This document shows positions 56,602-64,000 of a DNA stretch of 64,000 nucleotides, one piece after another. The position numbers and the translations under genes are program-made. Where the stretch lies: contig NC_012992.1 of assembly GCF_000026365.1 (NCBI RefSeq), positions 1,054,001 through 1,118,000 on the forward strand, written 5' to 3'. The DNA comes from Zygosaccharomyces rouxii. Taxonomy: Eukaryota; Ascomycota; Saccharomycetes; Saccharomycetales; Saccharomycetaceae. The first letter of the stretch is position 1. The number at the start of each line of letters is the position of its first letter. Below the pieces are notes generated by a model. The model was not told the DNA's origin. It did no database searches and saw only the letters and a program-made list of their open reading frames with translations.

Positions 56602-57729
56602 TTATTTGGCAGCGACGGCAGCTCTTGATCTGTTTAAGTGTAATCTTAGATTGACCAACTCCTTTATCATTCTGTTTGCATTGGTGTCAATGTTATACTT
56701 CTCACCTAAACGTACAACGTAACCATTAATGTAATCAATTTCAGTATCGCGCAAATACAAAGTATCTTGTCTCATCGAACTGCTGTTTTTACTGTTAACC
56801 ACACAACCAATGTATTCGACATCTTTAACCATCTTTTCGGCATCGAGAACAGAATTGATCGCTAGTTCTGGATAATCTTTTTTATTGGAGTAATCCTTCT
56901 CATAGCGGAAAAATGGCTCGTAGGCAGCTCTTAGCACTTGTAGACTTTCTTTGACAATTAGTTCAAATACCGATGAACAATGTCCTGCCATTTCACCGTT
57001 AACACAGTCTAAAGTAGCTGTAACACTGTTCATACAGGCATTCACTAGAAATTTGTAAAGTTGTCCCAATAATAATTCTTGATAAGTCATAAATTTGACA
57101 CCGAATTCTTTAGCAAATGGGTTACCAGTTAAGAGTCTAACCAATTCATTCTCCTGTGTATCAACACGCAATGAGTCAAGACTTTGTACCATATCTTCAG
57201 GGTCCCATGGTAAACGGGCAATTTTCAAATCAGCTGCACCTGCGTGGTTAAATCTAAATGGATGGTCCTTGTCTTGGAAACATCCATGTGAGATGACACC
57301 TTGGAAAAGATTTGGTCTCTTATTGATGTCCGTAAAGACTTCACTTCTTAAAACTTCCAAGACACCAAGACCATTTTGAATCAATATCAAATTGGTATTG
57401 TTATCGATATAGGGGAGGTATGGTTTCAACGAATCCTTCGTTTGGTATGTTTTCGTAGTAATGACTATATTCTTAATGTGGGTGGGTTTAAAAGTCTCTG
57501 GAGATGAGCTTAATTGTAGTTTTTTCTCGAACAGTGGGGAGTTCTCTAAGTACAGTTTACGAACAGAAACAGTATTTTGAGTTTCATTCTGGAATTGTTC
57601 TAATCTATTTTTCGATCTGAATAGTGGCACAATAGAACAATCGGCGAATCGCAGTAGGTCAACAGCGAGGATAGCTCCCATGGAACCGAGTCCAACAATG
57701 TGGACTAAAGGCTTAGCGTCAAGCGTCAT
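56602..57729 (-). CDS. PAN5: 2-dehydropantoate 2-reductase (ketopantoate reductase)
   Basis: This enzyme uses NADPH to reduce ketopantoate to pantoate in pantothenate (vitamin B5) synthesis. The 375-residue product (379 in S. cerevisiae) begins with a Rossmann dinucleotide fold, VHIVGLGSMGAILAVDLLRF (GXGXXG). It has the ApbA/PanE C-terminal helical domain with KFLVNACMNSVTATLDC, whose Lys and Asn are the catalytic and substrate-binding residues of the family. The N-terminal and middle blocks (TKTYQ, LIQNGLGVLEVL) are intact. It corresponds to YHR063C and lies between SUM1 and SSZ1. The start is an ATG. Confidence 0.94.
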   Translation of the reverse strand: MTLDAKPLVHIVGLGSMGAILAVDLLRFADCSIVPLFRSKNRLEQFQNETQNTVSVRKLYLENSPLFEKKLQLSSSPETFKPTHIKNIVITTKTYQTKDSLKPYLPYIDNNTNLILIQNGLGVLEVLRSEVFTDINKRPNLFQGVISHGCFQDKDHPFRFNHAGAADLKIARLPWDPEDMVQSLDSLRVDTQENELVRLLTGNPFAKEFGVKFMTYQELLLGQLYKFLVNACMNSVTATLDCVNGEMAGHCSSVFELIVKESLQVLRAAYEPFFRYEKDYSNKKDYPELAINSVLDAEKMVKDVEYIGCVVNSKNSSSMRQDTLYLRDTEIDYINGYVVRLGEKYNIDTNANRMIKELVNLRLHLNRSRAAVAAK

Positions 57730-57918
57730 GTCAACTTTATCAAGATTTTTATTCTATTCTTTCGTGCTTCTAGCTGTAACTTGTACTCTTAAACATGTAG
57801 CTGATCAATTTTTTTGACTATGTGAAAAAAAAAAAAAATAATAATAAAAGTGGAAATCAATTTACTCTCTATGAACAATATAAAATTACTTATAATGGTT
57901 TAAAAGTCCGAATCTTTC

Positions 57919-59544
57919 TTACAATTCACCTTTCACCACGTTACCGGTCTTTAGATCCTTGGCGGTAACTCTCAGCACACCATTTTTGTTGAGGTTGAAG
58001 GCTACTTCCAAACCCTTGACGCCCTTGACACCCAACTCCATCAATTTGGTTTGTGGGGTGTATAGCTTTTCTCTAATGACTTCAGGTTCTTCTTCTTCAC
58101 TAGACCATTCTTCATCTTCGTCATCAGCTTCTTTCTTTTCCTCCTTTGATGGTGGATCTAAAGTTTTTTCTTCGAAATGGTGCTTACCTTCGTAAACAGC
58201 AATCAGTAGATCACCTTGAGCATCCTTTAGAGTTAGCTTCTTTTGCACAGGATAAGAAGTTTCAGGTAACAACACTGGATGGAATTCACCTTGGGCACCC
58301 AAAAGACCGATGGCGTTAGGCAAATGTGGAGTGTTAATGATAGCAGGTTGTAGAGCGGAAGCCAATTCTTCAGCATCGTAATCGCTAACCAATCTAGCTT
58401 GCAAAGCAGCACCGGATGCACACAATTCGTTAGGAGCATTAGATGCATTCTTAGAACCAGGACCCAAAATGGCAACGGATTCAGGCAACAAAAATTCTAA
58501 GTTGCTTGCCAATTTTGGTGTGTAAGAAACACCACCACATAATAGAACTGCATTGATATCCAATGGATCTAGTTCAGCTTGAGCAATAACATCTGTGATG
58601 AAAGATGAAAATTTAGAGAAGACCTTGCTAGTGACCAATTCGAATCTCATTCTGTTGACAGAAGTGTGATAATCGAAACCATCAGCCAATGATTCAATAG
58701 ATATCGTAGCGGTTTGTGTGTTAGATAAGGTCTTCTTAGTGATAATAGCGTTATGCCTTAGTTTAGCCAAAGATCTAGCATTGGATGTTGGGTTAGATTT
58801 GTTCTTCTTTTCGAAATCCTTGGCGAAAAATTCGATCAATGCACCATCTAATTCATCACCACCCAAATTAGTGTCATGCTTGGAGGCTAAGACTGTGAAG
58901 ATACCGTTACGGATAGCGATAACAGCAGCATCAGATCTTGTACCACCGAAATCGGCAACGACAACGTTGACGTCTTGGTTGAATGGGAATTTTTCGACAT
59001 GGGCCAAAAGGGAGGAGGTTGGTTCATTAATCAATTGAATAACCTTCAATCCGACCTTTTTAGCAGCAGCCTTCAATGCGTCCTTTTGCACCTCGGTAAA
59101 AGTGGTTGGAACGGTCAATACAATGTCAGAGATCTGAGAACCAACATAATCTTCAGCTGCAGATTTCAATTTACGCAAGTGTCTAGAGACAACTTCATCG
59201 ACGGTAAGCTTTTCCTCTTTACCTTCACCTCTAGAGACAATAAATCCAACTTTACCGTCAACTTCAACTGCGGGTGAACCGTTAGCACATTTAGAAACAT
59301 CAGCTTCAGCAAATGGCAAACCGATAAAGTCACGGAAATTAATGATAGTATTCTTTGGATTTCTAATCAACTGTTGCAATGCTTGACCACCATGGTACTC
59401 ATCTTCACCTACGTAAGAAAGAACAGATGGAATTGCACGTTCACCATCTTGGTTTGCAATAACATCAACATCGTTCTTTGGGTTGATGTAAGCAATGGAG
59501 GAGGTACTGTTACCAAAGGTAATACCGATAATTGGAGAAGACAT
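57919..59544 (-). CDS. SSZ1: Atypical Hsp70 Ssz1 of the ribosome-associated complex
   Basis: Ssz1 pairs with Zuo1 in the ribosome-associated complex that stimulates Ssb on nascent chains. The 541-residue product (538 in S. cerevisiae) has an Hsp70 ATPase domain (SSPIIGITFGNSTSSIAYI, VVVADFGGTRSDAAVIAI, ALIEFFAKDF, VLLCGGVSYTPKLASNLEF). The substrate-binding domain is short and lacks the lid of canonical Hsp70, as in Ssz1. An acidic linker lies near residues 470-490. The frame opens 15 codons upstream at a TTG; the ATG at 59544 is the family start. Upstream are two PAC motifs and an RRPE, placing it in the ribosome-biogenesis regulon. Confidence 0.96.
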   Translation of the reverse strand: MSSPIIGITFGNSTSSIAYINPKNDVDVIANQDGERAIPSVLSYVGEDEYHGGQALQQLIRNPKNTIINFRDFIGLPFAEADVSKCANGSPAVEVDGKVGFIVSRGEGKEEKLTVDEVVSRHLRKLKSAAEDYVGSQISDIVLTVPTTFTEVQKDALKAAAKKVGLKVIQLINEPTSSLLAHVEKFPFNQDVNVVVADFGGTRSDAAVIAIRNGIFTVLASKHDTNLGGDELDGALIEFFAKDFEKKNKSNPTSNARSLAKLRHNAIITKKTLSNTQTATISIESLADGFDYHTSVNRMRFELVTSKVFSKFSSFITDVIAQAELDPLDINAVLLCGGVSYTPKLASNLEFLLPESVAILGPGSKNASNAPNELCASGAALQARLVSDYDAEELASALQPAIINTPHLPNAIGLLGAQGEFHPVLLPETSYPVQKKLTLKDAQGDLLIAVYEGKHHFEEKTLDPPSKEEKKEADDEDEEWSSEEEEPEVIREKLYTPQTKLMELGVKGVKGLEVAFNLNKNGVLRVTAKDLKTGNVVKGEL

Positions 59545-59622
59545 CGGCGGCTTCAAATAGTTATCTGGTGAATGAATATATTGAACCAACTAGGATGGAC
59601 TGTATATGGTTCAAGATTCACT

Positions 59623-59676
59623 GCGATGAGAAGGTGATTGAAGTTGAAAAAAAATTTCAATGCTCGAGGCGATGAG
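59623..59676. promoter_or_regulatory. PAC-RRPE-PAC cluster upstream of SSZ1
   Basis: Perfect GCGATGAG occurs at 59623-59630 and 59669-59676, with the RRPE-type TGAAAAAAAATTTCA at 59645-59659 between them, 80-130 bases before the SSZ1 ATG. Two exact PAC copies around an RRPE strongly suggest ribosome-biogenesis-type control. Confidence 0.75.
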
Positions 59677-60169
59677 CAAAGAGAAAAAGAAATATATCCC
59701 GTAGAACATGATACATGAATAGTATAAAAAGTGAATGGTTTCGGCGGCTAAGTTCTGAACCAGAAACAATCACTTTCAACAAGCATATGAAGACAGTTAT
59801 AACGGTAGAATATAAAGAAGGTATCTGTATAGGAAAACTATACTTTTAACCTTTTTTCTAAAATGCAAAATTGTTTGATTCGAAATATGATTTCTGATTT
59901 AAGTGGTAAAAGAGACCAAACACACAAATCGAAAAGGATACATGCATGAGTGAATTGTAAGGAGTTCTAGAAGGAGAATAAGATTCTTTTCTTGTTTATC
60001 ACCCACGAACATACTCCGTTTTAAGTCCAAGAAGAACTCTGCTGTGCTGAAATTTAGCACTAATATGCCATCTACCCAAATGAACTGAGCTGCTGCTGTG
60101 GTATGCACTTTAAATCAAAACCGTCTCATTAATCTTACCTTTGTAATGTAGGCGGCTAATCGGAATATT

Positions 60170-60217
60170 GTCCGGATAACGGGGTACAATTTTTCAAATG
60201 TACCTCGTTGTCCGAAC
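60170..60217. repeat. Imperfect inverted repeat in the TFB1 upstream region
   Basis: GTCCGGATAACGGGGTAC (60170-60187) and GTACCTCGTTGTCCGAAC (60200-60217) are inverted copies matching at 15 of 18 positions, with a 12-base A/T-rich spacer. Each arm holds a CGGAYAACG unit, so the pair could be a zinc-cluster-factor dyad or a hairpin. It lies about 165 bases before the TFB1 ATG. Confidence 0.6.
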
Positions 60218-60379
60218 ATCTTTTCAATTTTTAACATTATCAGGATTAAGATCGGGTTACTAAAATAACATTCAAAGATCAATCAAAAGCTAAACGCACT
60301 TTAGCCCTTTACTAGAGTGACTTGTTGGAGGACCTGTGTCTTCTCTTCTCTCCAAGCTCTCATCTAAGGATCCACCACC

Positions 60380-62257
60380 ATGTCTCATTCAGGTGCTGCT
60401 ACTTTTAACAAATTATCAGGGATTATAGCTATCAATGAAGATGTTTCGCCTGCTGAATTGACATGGAGATCAACAGATGGTGATAGTTCTAATACCATTA
60501 TTCTCAATACTATCGATAAATTACAAGCTACTTCTGCTAACAGCGAAAAGATGATGCTAAGATTGGTGGCTAAAGTGGATGAGACAAAGAAACGAAAGGA
60601 TAACGAAGGTAACGAAATCTTACCTAAACCAGTGACTCATGTTTTTAACTTTAACAATAGGATTGTCATGGACAATATCAAATCAACTCTACAGCATATT
60701 ATTTCACGTTATAAGGATGATGATATTTATGAAGAAAAGAGAAAGAAAGAAGAAGGATCTAGTGGCACGCCACGCCTCCCATCAGAAACACCTCCTACTT
60801 CATCTTTAATCAATACGGCTACTTTAGATGATTCTTTATCAAGGGCCAAACTGTTATCAAATTTAAAATTACAACAATCTTTACTCCGAGAGGATAAACA
60901 GTTAATGAGAATTTTTCAAGAAGCTGTGATCAATTCAGGATTGCCCCCAAATGAATTTTGGTCAACTAGAATTGCCATGCTAAGAGCTTACGCATTGTCT
61001 GTTTCTCAAAAAGTAGGGCCATATAATGTTCTATCGACCATTAAACCAGTCGCGTCTTCTGATAACAAGGTTAATGTCAATATTTCAAGGGAAAAAATTA
61101 TGAGTATTTTTGAAAACTATCCTATTGTTAAAAAGGCTTATACGGATAATGTTCCTAAAAATTTTAAGGAACCTGAATTTTGGGCAAGATTTTTCTCATC
61201 AAAACTGTTTCGTAAATTAAGAGGTGAAAAGATTATGCAACATGATAGAGGTGATGTGATTATAGATAGGTACTTGACTCTGGATCAAGAGTATGATAGG
61301 AAAGATGATTCTATACTATTGCACCCTGTACAAAAGATTATTGATTTAGAAGGTAATGATCAAGACGATCCAGTTTTAAAAGGTAATAAACCTGATTTCA
61401 CTATGCAACCAGGATTCGATGTTAATGGTCATAACGACGGATCTGTAGACATTTTGAAAGGTATGAATAGACTTAGTGAAAAAATGGTTATGTCACTTGA
61501 AAATGAATATTCAAGAAGTAACCTAAATCAAGACGATGTAGATCGCGAAGAGCGTAGCGAATTAGTTCTAGGAGATTTGGAGGAAGAGTATCAAGAAGAT
61601 TATGCCATGATCCACTTGAAGAATCAAGGTGAAAGAGCATCTTTAGAGACAAAGGATTCGATTGAAAAATCGAAGGAAAAGCATAAAAAGATTAATAAAG
61701 GACAAGTTCATGATCAAATCGATTTTGTACTTCAAGGTTTGGGTACAAAATTAGATCTAACAGACGTTGGCAAAAACACTTCGTACAACAACGAAATTAA
61801 CCAGAAAGTCATTACTGCGGTTAAAACCAATGCAAAGCAAGCAAAACACAATAATTTAGATACCATGTGGGGGGTTCAAGGTGCTGGTAAGAATGATGAA
61901 CCAGAAGCAACGGTTAAACTACCATTGGATTTACTGGAAAGTTGTAGGATGTTGCATAGTACATGCTGTGAATTTCTCAAACATTTTTACATCCATTTTT
62001 ACAGTACAAAGCCTAAGAAACAAAATACTACCAGGAAGCTTCACAATAATTTAAAAGAGTGCGCAGACAAAATTTTCGAATTGTTTGACGATGTACAAAA
62101 GGGGGATGGTGAATCTATGGCAGCCATTTGCAAGTCATGCTTAAAACCAGTTCTTGATTCCATCAACTTGGCAATACAGAAATATCAAGAGAGCACACCT
62201 CCTGTAATCAAGAGGGCAGAATCTACAGCGGCACAACCTACGGTTGTTTTAGATTAA
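60380..62257 (+). CDS. TFB1: TFIIH core subunit Tfb1 (p62)
   Basis: Tfb1 is a core subunit of TFIIH, acting in RNA polymerase II initiation and nucleotide excision repair. The 625-residue product (642 in S. cerevisiae) starts MSHSGAATFNKLSGIIAINED. It has an N-terminal PH-like domain (about residues 1-120) that binds activators and Rad2/Rad4-type partners. Two BSD domains follow (about 165-215 with NEFWSTRIAMLRAYALS; about 245-295 with PEFWARFFSSKLFRKLRGE). The C-terminal helical region (about 510-610) includes CKSCLKPVLDSINLAIQKY. It corresponds to YDR311W. The start is an ATG. Confidence 0.96.
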   Translation: MSHSGAATFNKLSGIIAINEDVSPAELTWRSTDGDSSNTIILNTIDKLQATSANSEKMMLRLVAKVDETKKRKDNEGNEILPKPVTHVFNFNNRIVMDNIKSTLQHIISRYKDDDIYEEKRKKEEGSSGTPRLPSETPPTSSLINTATLDDSLSRAKLLSNLKLQQSLLREDKQLMRIFQEAVINSGLPPNEFWSTRIAMLRAYALSVSQKVGPYNVLSTIKPVASSDNKVNVNISREKIMSIFENYPIVKKAYTDNVPKNFKEPEFWARFFSSKLFRKLRGEKIMQHDRGDVIIDRYLTLDQEYDRKDDSILLHPVQKIIDLEGNDQDDPVLKGNKPDFTMQPGFDVNGHNDGSVDILKGMNRLSEKMVMSLENEYSRSNLNQDDVDREERSELVLGDLEEEYQEDYAMIHLKNQGERASLETKDSIEKSKEKHKKINKGQVHDQIDFVLQGLGTKLDLTDVGKNTSYNNEINQKVITAVKTNAKQAKHNNLDTMWGVQGAGKNDEPEATVKLPLDLLESCRMLHSTCCEFLKHFYIHFYSTKPKKQNTTRKLHNNLKECADKIFELFDDVQKGDGESMAAICKSCLKPVLDSINLAIQKYQESTPPVIKRAESTAAQPTVVLD

Positions 62258-62349
62258 CGATTTTAAGAAAGGAACTAACAAACAAAAATGTATAACATTA
62301 TTTTTGCGTTATTTATTCATTAATTATCTTTTTTTTTTTTTTTTTTAGA

Positions 62350-63834
62350 TTATCTTTCCTCTCTATCCATATCTGTTCTTGCCTTCATTCTGCCTCTCCT
62401 ACCACCACCACCACCTCTAGCAGCTTTTTCTTTATTTCTTCTATTTAATTCCATGATCACTTCACCATTAGCCTTATCCACAGAATCCCTCAAGGAAATC
62501 ACAACCTCCTTATCACAATTTTCCTTGGGCAATTTTTTACCTAAAACTTCTTCAATTCTCAAGATCAGTTCCAAATCGTATTGTGAAACTAAGGAAATTG
62601 ATTTACCTGATCTACCAGCTCTAGCAGTTCTACCAACACGATGAATATATGACTTGGAATCCACAGGAATGTCGTAATTAATAACAATATCCACAGATGG
62701 AATATCTAAACCTCTAGCTGCCACATCTGTAGCCACTAAAATGGATCTTCTACCGGCTTTAAACAGATCTAAAGCACCTGTACGTTGATTTTGGTTCAAG
62801 TCACCGTGAAGTGCAGTAGCGTTGAACTCTAACAAATTACACAATGCTGAAAGTCTTTCAGCATTTGCCTTTGTTCTTGTGAAAATAATAACGGTCTTAC
62901 CAATATTTTCATTTAATAAGTATATCAGGTAAGTGTTTTTTAACCCACTGGGCACAACCATCAACGTTTGCACTAAGGTATCCACAGTTTGATACTTATT
63001 TGACACTGCACACTTAACAGGTTCTGTTAAACTGGCCCTTTGTAGCTTATCAATCTTAGAAGTCATCGTAGCAGAAAACAAGTACGTAGTTCTATCCTGT
63101 GTGGGGATGACCTTCAATATTTTATCCAATACGGGACCAAATTCCATATCCAACAGTCTATCAGCTTCATCCATAACTAAAAACCTTAGTTTACGAAGGG
63201 AGAAACCCTTGGTATTCTCCAAATGATCCATAAGTCTACCAGGTGTAGCTATAATAATATGGGGTTTCCTCATCAATTCTCTCGCTTGATCCATCATATT
63301 CATACCACCAACTATACAGGTAGATCTAACACCCATTAGTGCTCCTAAGGAATCAAATGTTTCCTTAGTCTGTTGTGCTAATTCTCTAGTTGGTGCCAAA
63401 ACACAGGCATAATAAGGTTGTTTATCTTCCCATAGACGGTTCAAGATCGGTATGGCGAATGCTGCAGTCTTACCTGAACCAGTTTGAGCTAACCCAATGA
63501 TATCCCTACCTTCCAGAGCTGGAGGAATGGCTCTTGCTTGGATTGGTGTTGGTTTGTCAAAATTGAGATTCTTACAAGCTTCAATAAGTTCTGGAACCAG
63601 ATTCAAATCGTTGAAAGATTGTAAATCTTCCCCTTGGTATTCAGGTTCTTCCTCTTGTACTTTAGCCTTTTTATGCTTCTTACTCTCATCTTTTTCCTCC
63701 CCACTAGCTTCCTTTTGGGTCTGTTTCTCTTGGTTTTCCAATGCCTTGGCCTTGATCTTGGCCGCTAGAGAAGTCAATTCCTTATGATCGCTGGTCTTCT
63801 TAGAGACCTTCTGCTTATCAGCTGCAATACCCAT
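62350..63834 (-). CDS. RRP3: DEAD-box RNA helicase Rrp3 (DDX47)
   Basis: Rrp3 is an ATP-dependent RNA helicase of 18S rRNA maturation in the nucleolus. The 494-residue product (501 in S. cerevisiae) has a Lys/Glu-rich N-terminal extension and all DEAD-box motifs in order: Q motif (FDKPTPIQ), motif I AQTGSGKT, Ia PTRELAQQ, Ib [36 protein letters not shown] and [13 protein letters not shown] Gly/Arg-rich tail ([10 protein letters not shown]) ends the protein. The frame opens three codons upstream at a TTG; the ATG at 63834 ([11 protein letters not shown]) is used. It corresponds to YHR065C. The promoter has a (GATGA)6 PAC array. Confidence 0.96.
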   Translation of the reverse strand: MGIAADKQKVSKKTSDHKELTSLAAKIKAKALENQEKQTQKEASGEEKDESKKHKKAKVQEEEPEYQGEDLQSFNDLNLVPELIEACKNLNFDKPTPIQARAIPPALEGRDIIGLAQTGSGKTAAFAIPILNRLWEDKQPYYACVLAPTRELAQQTKETFDSLGALMGVRSTCIVGGMNMMDQARELMRKPHIIIATPGRLMDHLENTKGFSLRKLRFLVMDEADRLLDMEFGPVLDKILKVIPTQDRTTYLFSATMTSKIDKLQRASLTEPVKCAVSNKYQTVDTLVQTLMVVPSGLKNTYLIYLLNENIGKTVIIFTRTKANAERLSALCNLLEFNATALHGDLNQNQRTGALDLFKAGRRSILVATDVAARGLDIPSVDIVINYDIPVDSKSYIHRVGRTARAGRSGKSISLVSQYDLELILRIEEVLGKKLPKENCDKEVVISLRDSVDKANGEVIMELNRRNKEKAARGGGGGRRGRMKARTDMDREER

Positions 63835-63906
63835 TACACTCAATCTTAATTACCACTATGCAACTGTACGATATTGTAGAACTACAGATTCAATATTCAT
63901 CAATAG

Positions 63907-63936
63907 CTCATCTCATCTCATCTCATCTCATCTCAT
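63907..63936 (-). repeat. (GATGA)6 tandem repeat forming a PAC array upstream of RRP3
   Basis: Six perfect CTCAT units on the + strand read as overlapping GATGAG cores on the minus strand, beginning CGATGAG, about 75-100 bases before the RRP3 ATG. RRPE-like elements follow upstream (TGAATTTTTTCA at about 63947-63958, TGAAAAATTTT at about 63977-63987). It is the same arrangement as upstream of BFR2. Confidence 0.8.
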
Positions 63937-64000
63937 CGAGGTTCATCTGAATTTTTTCAGTCATTCGGAACGAAAATGAAAAATTTTGGATAATTTAAAG

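Larger units (their letters stand above)
59545..60379. other. SSZ1-TFB1 divergent promoter region
   Basis: This 835-base region holds PAC/RRPE elements near SSZ1, a TTCTAGAA heat-shock-element-like pair at 59965-59972, and an inverted repeat at 60170-60217. No RNA gene was recognised. Confidence 0.5.

Noticed and set aside
63976..63993. ATG near the right edge as the start of the next gene (SSF1/SSF2 expected)
   Set aside because: The frame reads only five codons before a stop; the neighbour presumably begins beyond the window.
1..64000. CRISPR arrays, prophage, insertion sequences, bacterial operons
   Set aside because: The region is eukaryotic; no spaced direct repeats, transposase or viral genes were seen.

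Overview
The window is nuclear DNA of a budding yeast of the family Saccharomycetaceae. It holds 38 compact, nearly all intronless protein genes, two tRNA genes and one C/D snoRNA gene. Almost every gene has a recognisable Saccharomyces cerevisiae counterpart. Gene order interleaves single copies from regions that are duplicated in S. cerevisiae: chromosome IV YDR299-YDR311 alternates with chromosome VIII YHR034/YHR056-YHR065; YDR042-YDR045 alternates with YBR065-066; YGL065-067 alternates with YPL206-208. Ohnolog pairs (NRG1/NRG2, RSC3/RSC30, CPR5/CPR2, GIC1/GIC2, LSO1/LSO2) each appear once. This is the order expected of a lineage that did not undergo the whole-genome duplication; Zygosaccharomyces/Torulaspora-type yeasts are my best guess, but the species is not determined. 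S. cerevisiae names and lengths are from memory.

Layout. 0.2-12 kb: NPY1, PGC1, SGF73, ALG2, a DUF1992 mitochondrial protein, TYW1, RKM1. 12-17.4 kb: a membrane protein in the YDR042C position, ECM2/SLT11, an snR47-type snoRNA, an NRG1/NRG2 repressor with three Rim101-type sites in its promoter, initiator tRNA-Met, HEM13 with Rox1-like promoter sites, RPC11. 17.5-28 kb: TRS65, a strikingly short clathrin light chain, PEX35, BBC1, PUS6, an unrecognised mitochondrial-looking gene, LSO2. 28.7-46.2 kb: BFR2, PIH1, PRO1, CFT1, GPI11, an AIM24-family protein, RSC3/RSC30, CPR5/CPR2, MED6, FYV4, HNT2, an F-box protein. 46.2-47.2 kb: tRNA-Val(CAC) beside a tRNA-like B-box element. 47.2-63.8 kb: PMT7, SRB7, VMA22, GIC1/2, RPP1, SUM1, PAN5, SSZ1, TFB1, RRP3.

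The genes are housekeeping genes and do not form one pathway. Recurrent themes are ribosome and tRNA biogenesis (BFR2, RRP3, PIH1, RPP1, SSZ1, LSO2, snR47, TYW1, PUS6, RKM1), transcription machinery (SGF73, MED6, SRB7, TFB1, RSC3, RPC11, SUM1, NRG), and glycosylation, GPI and secretory functions (ALG2, GPI11, PMT7, TRS65, CPR5, CLC1). Several ribosome-biogenesis genes share PAC/RRPE-type promoter motifs. Upstream of BFR2 and RRP3 the PAC core is expanded into a GATGA tandem repeat.

I found no transposon, LTR, CRISPR array or foreign island. Many longest open frames begin at TTG or GTG, so starts were reset to the ATG that fits the family.
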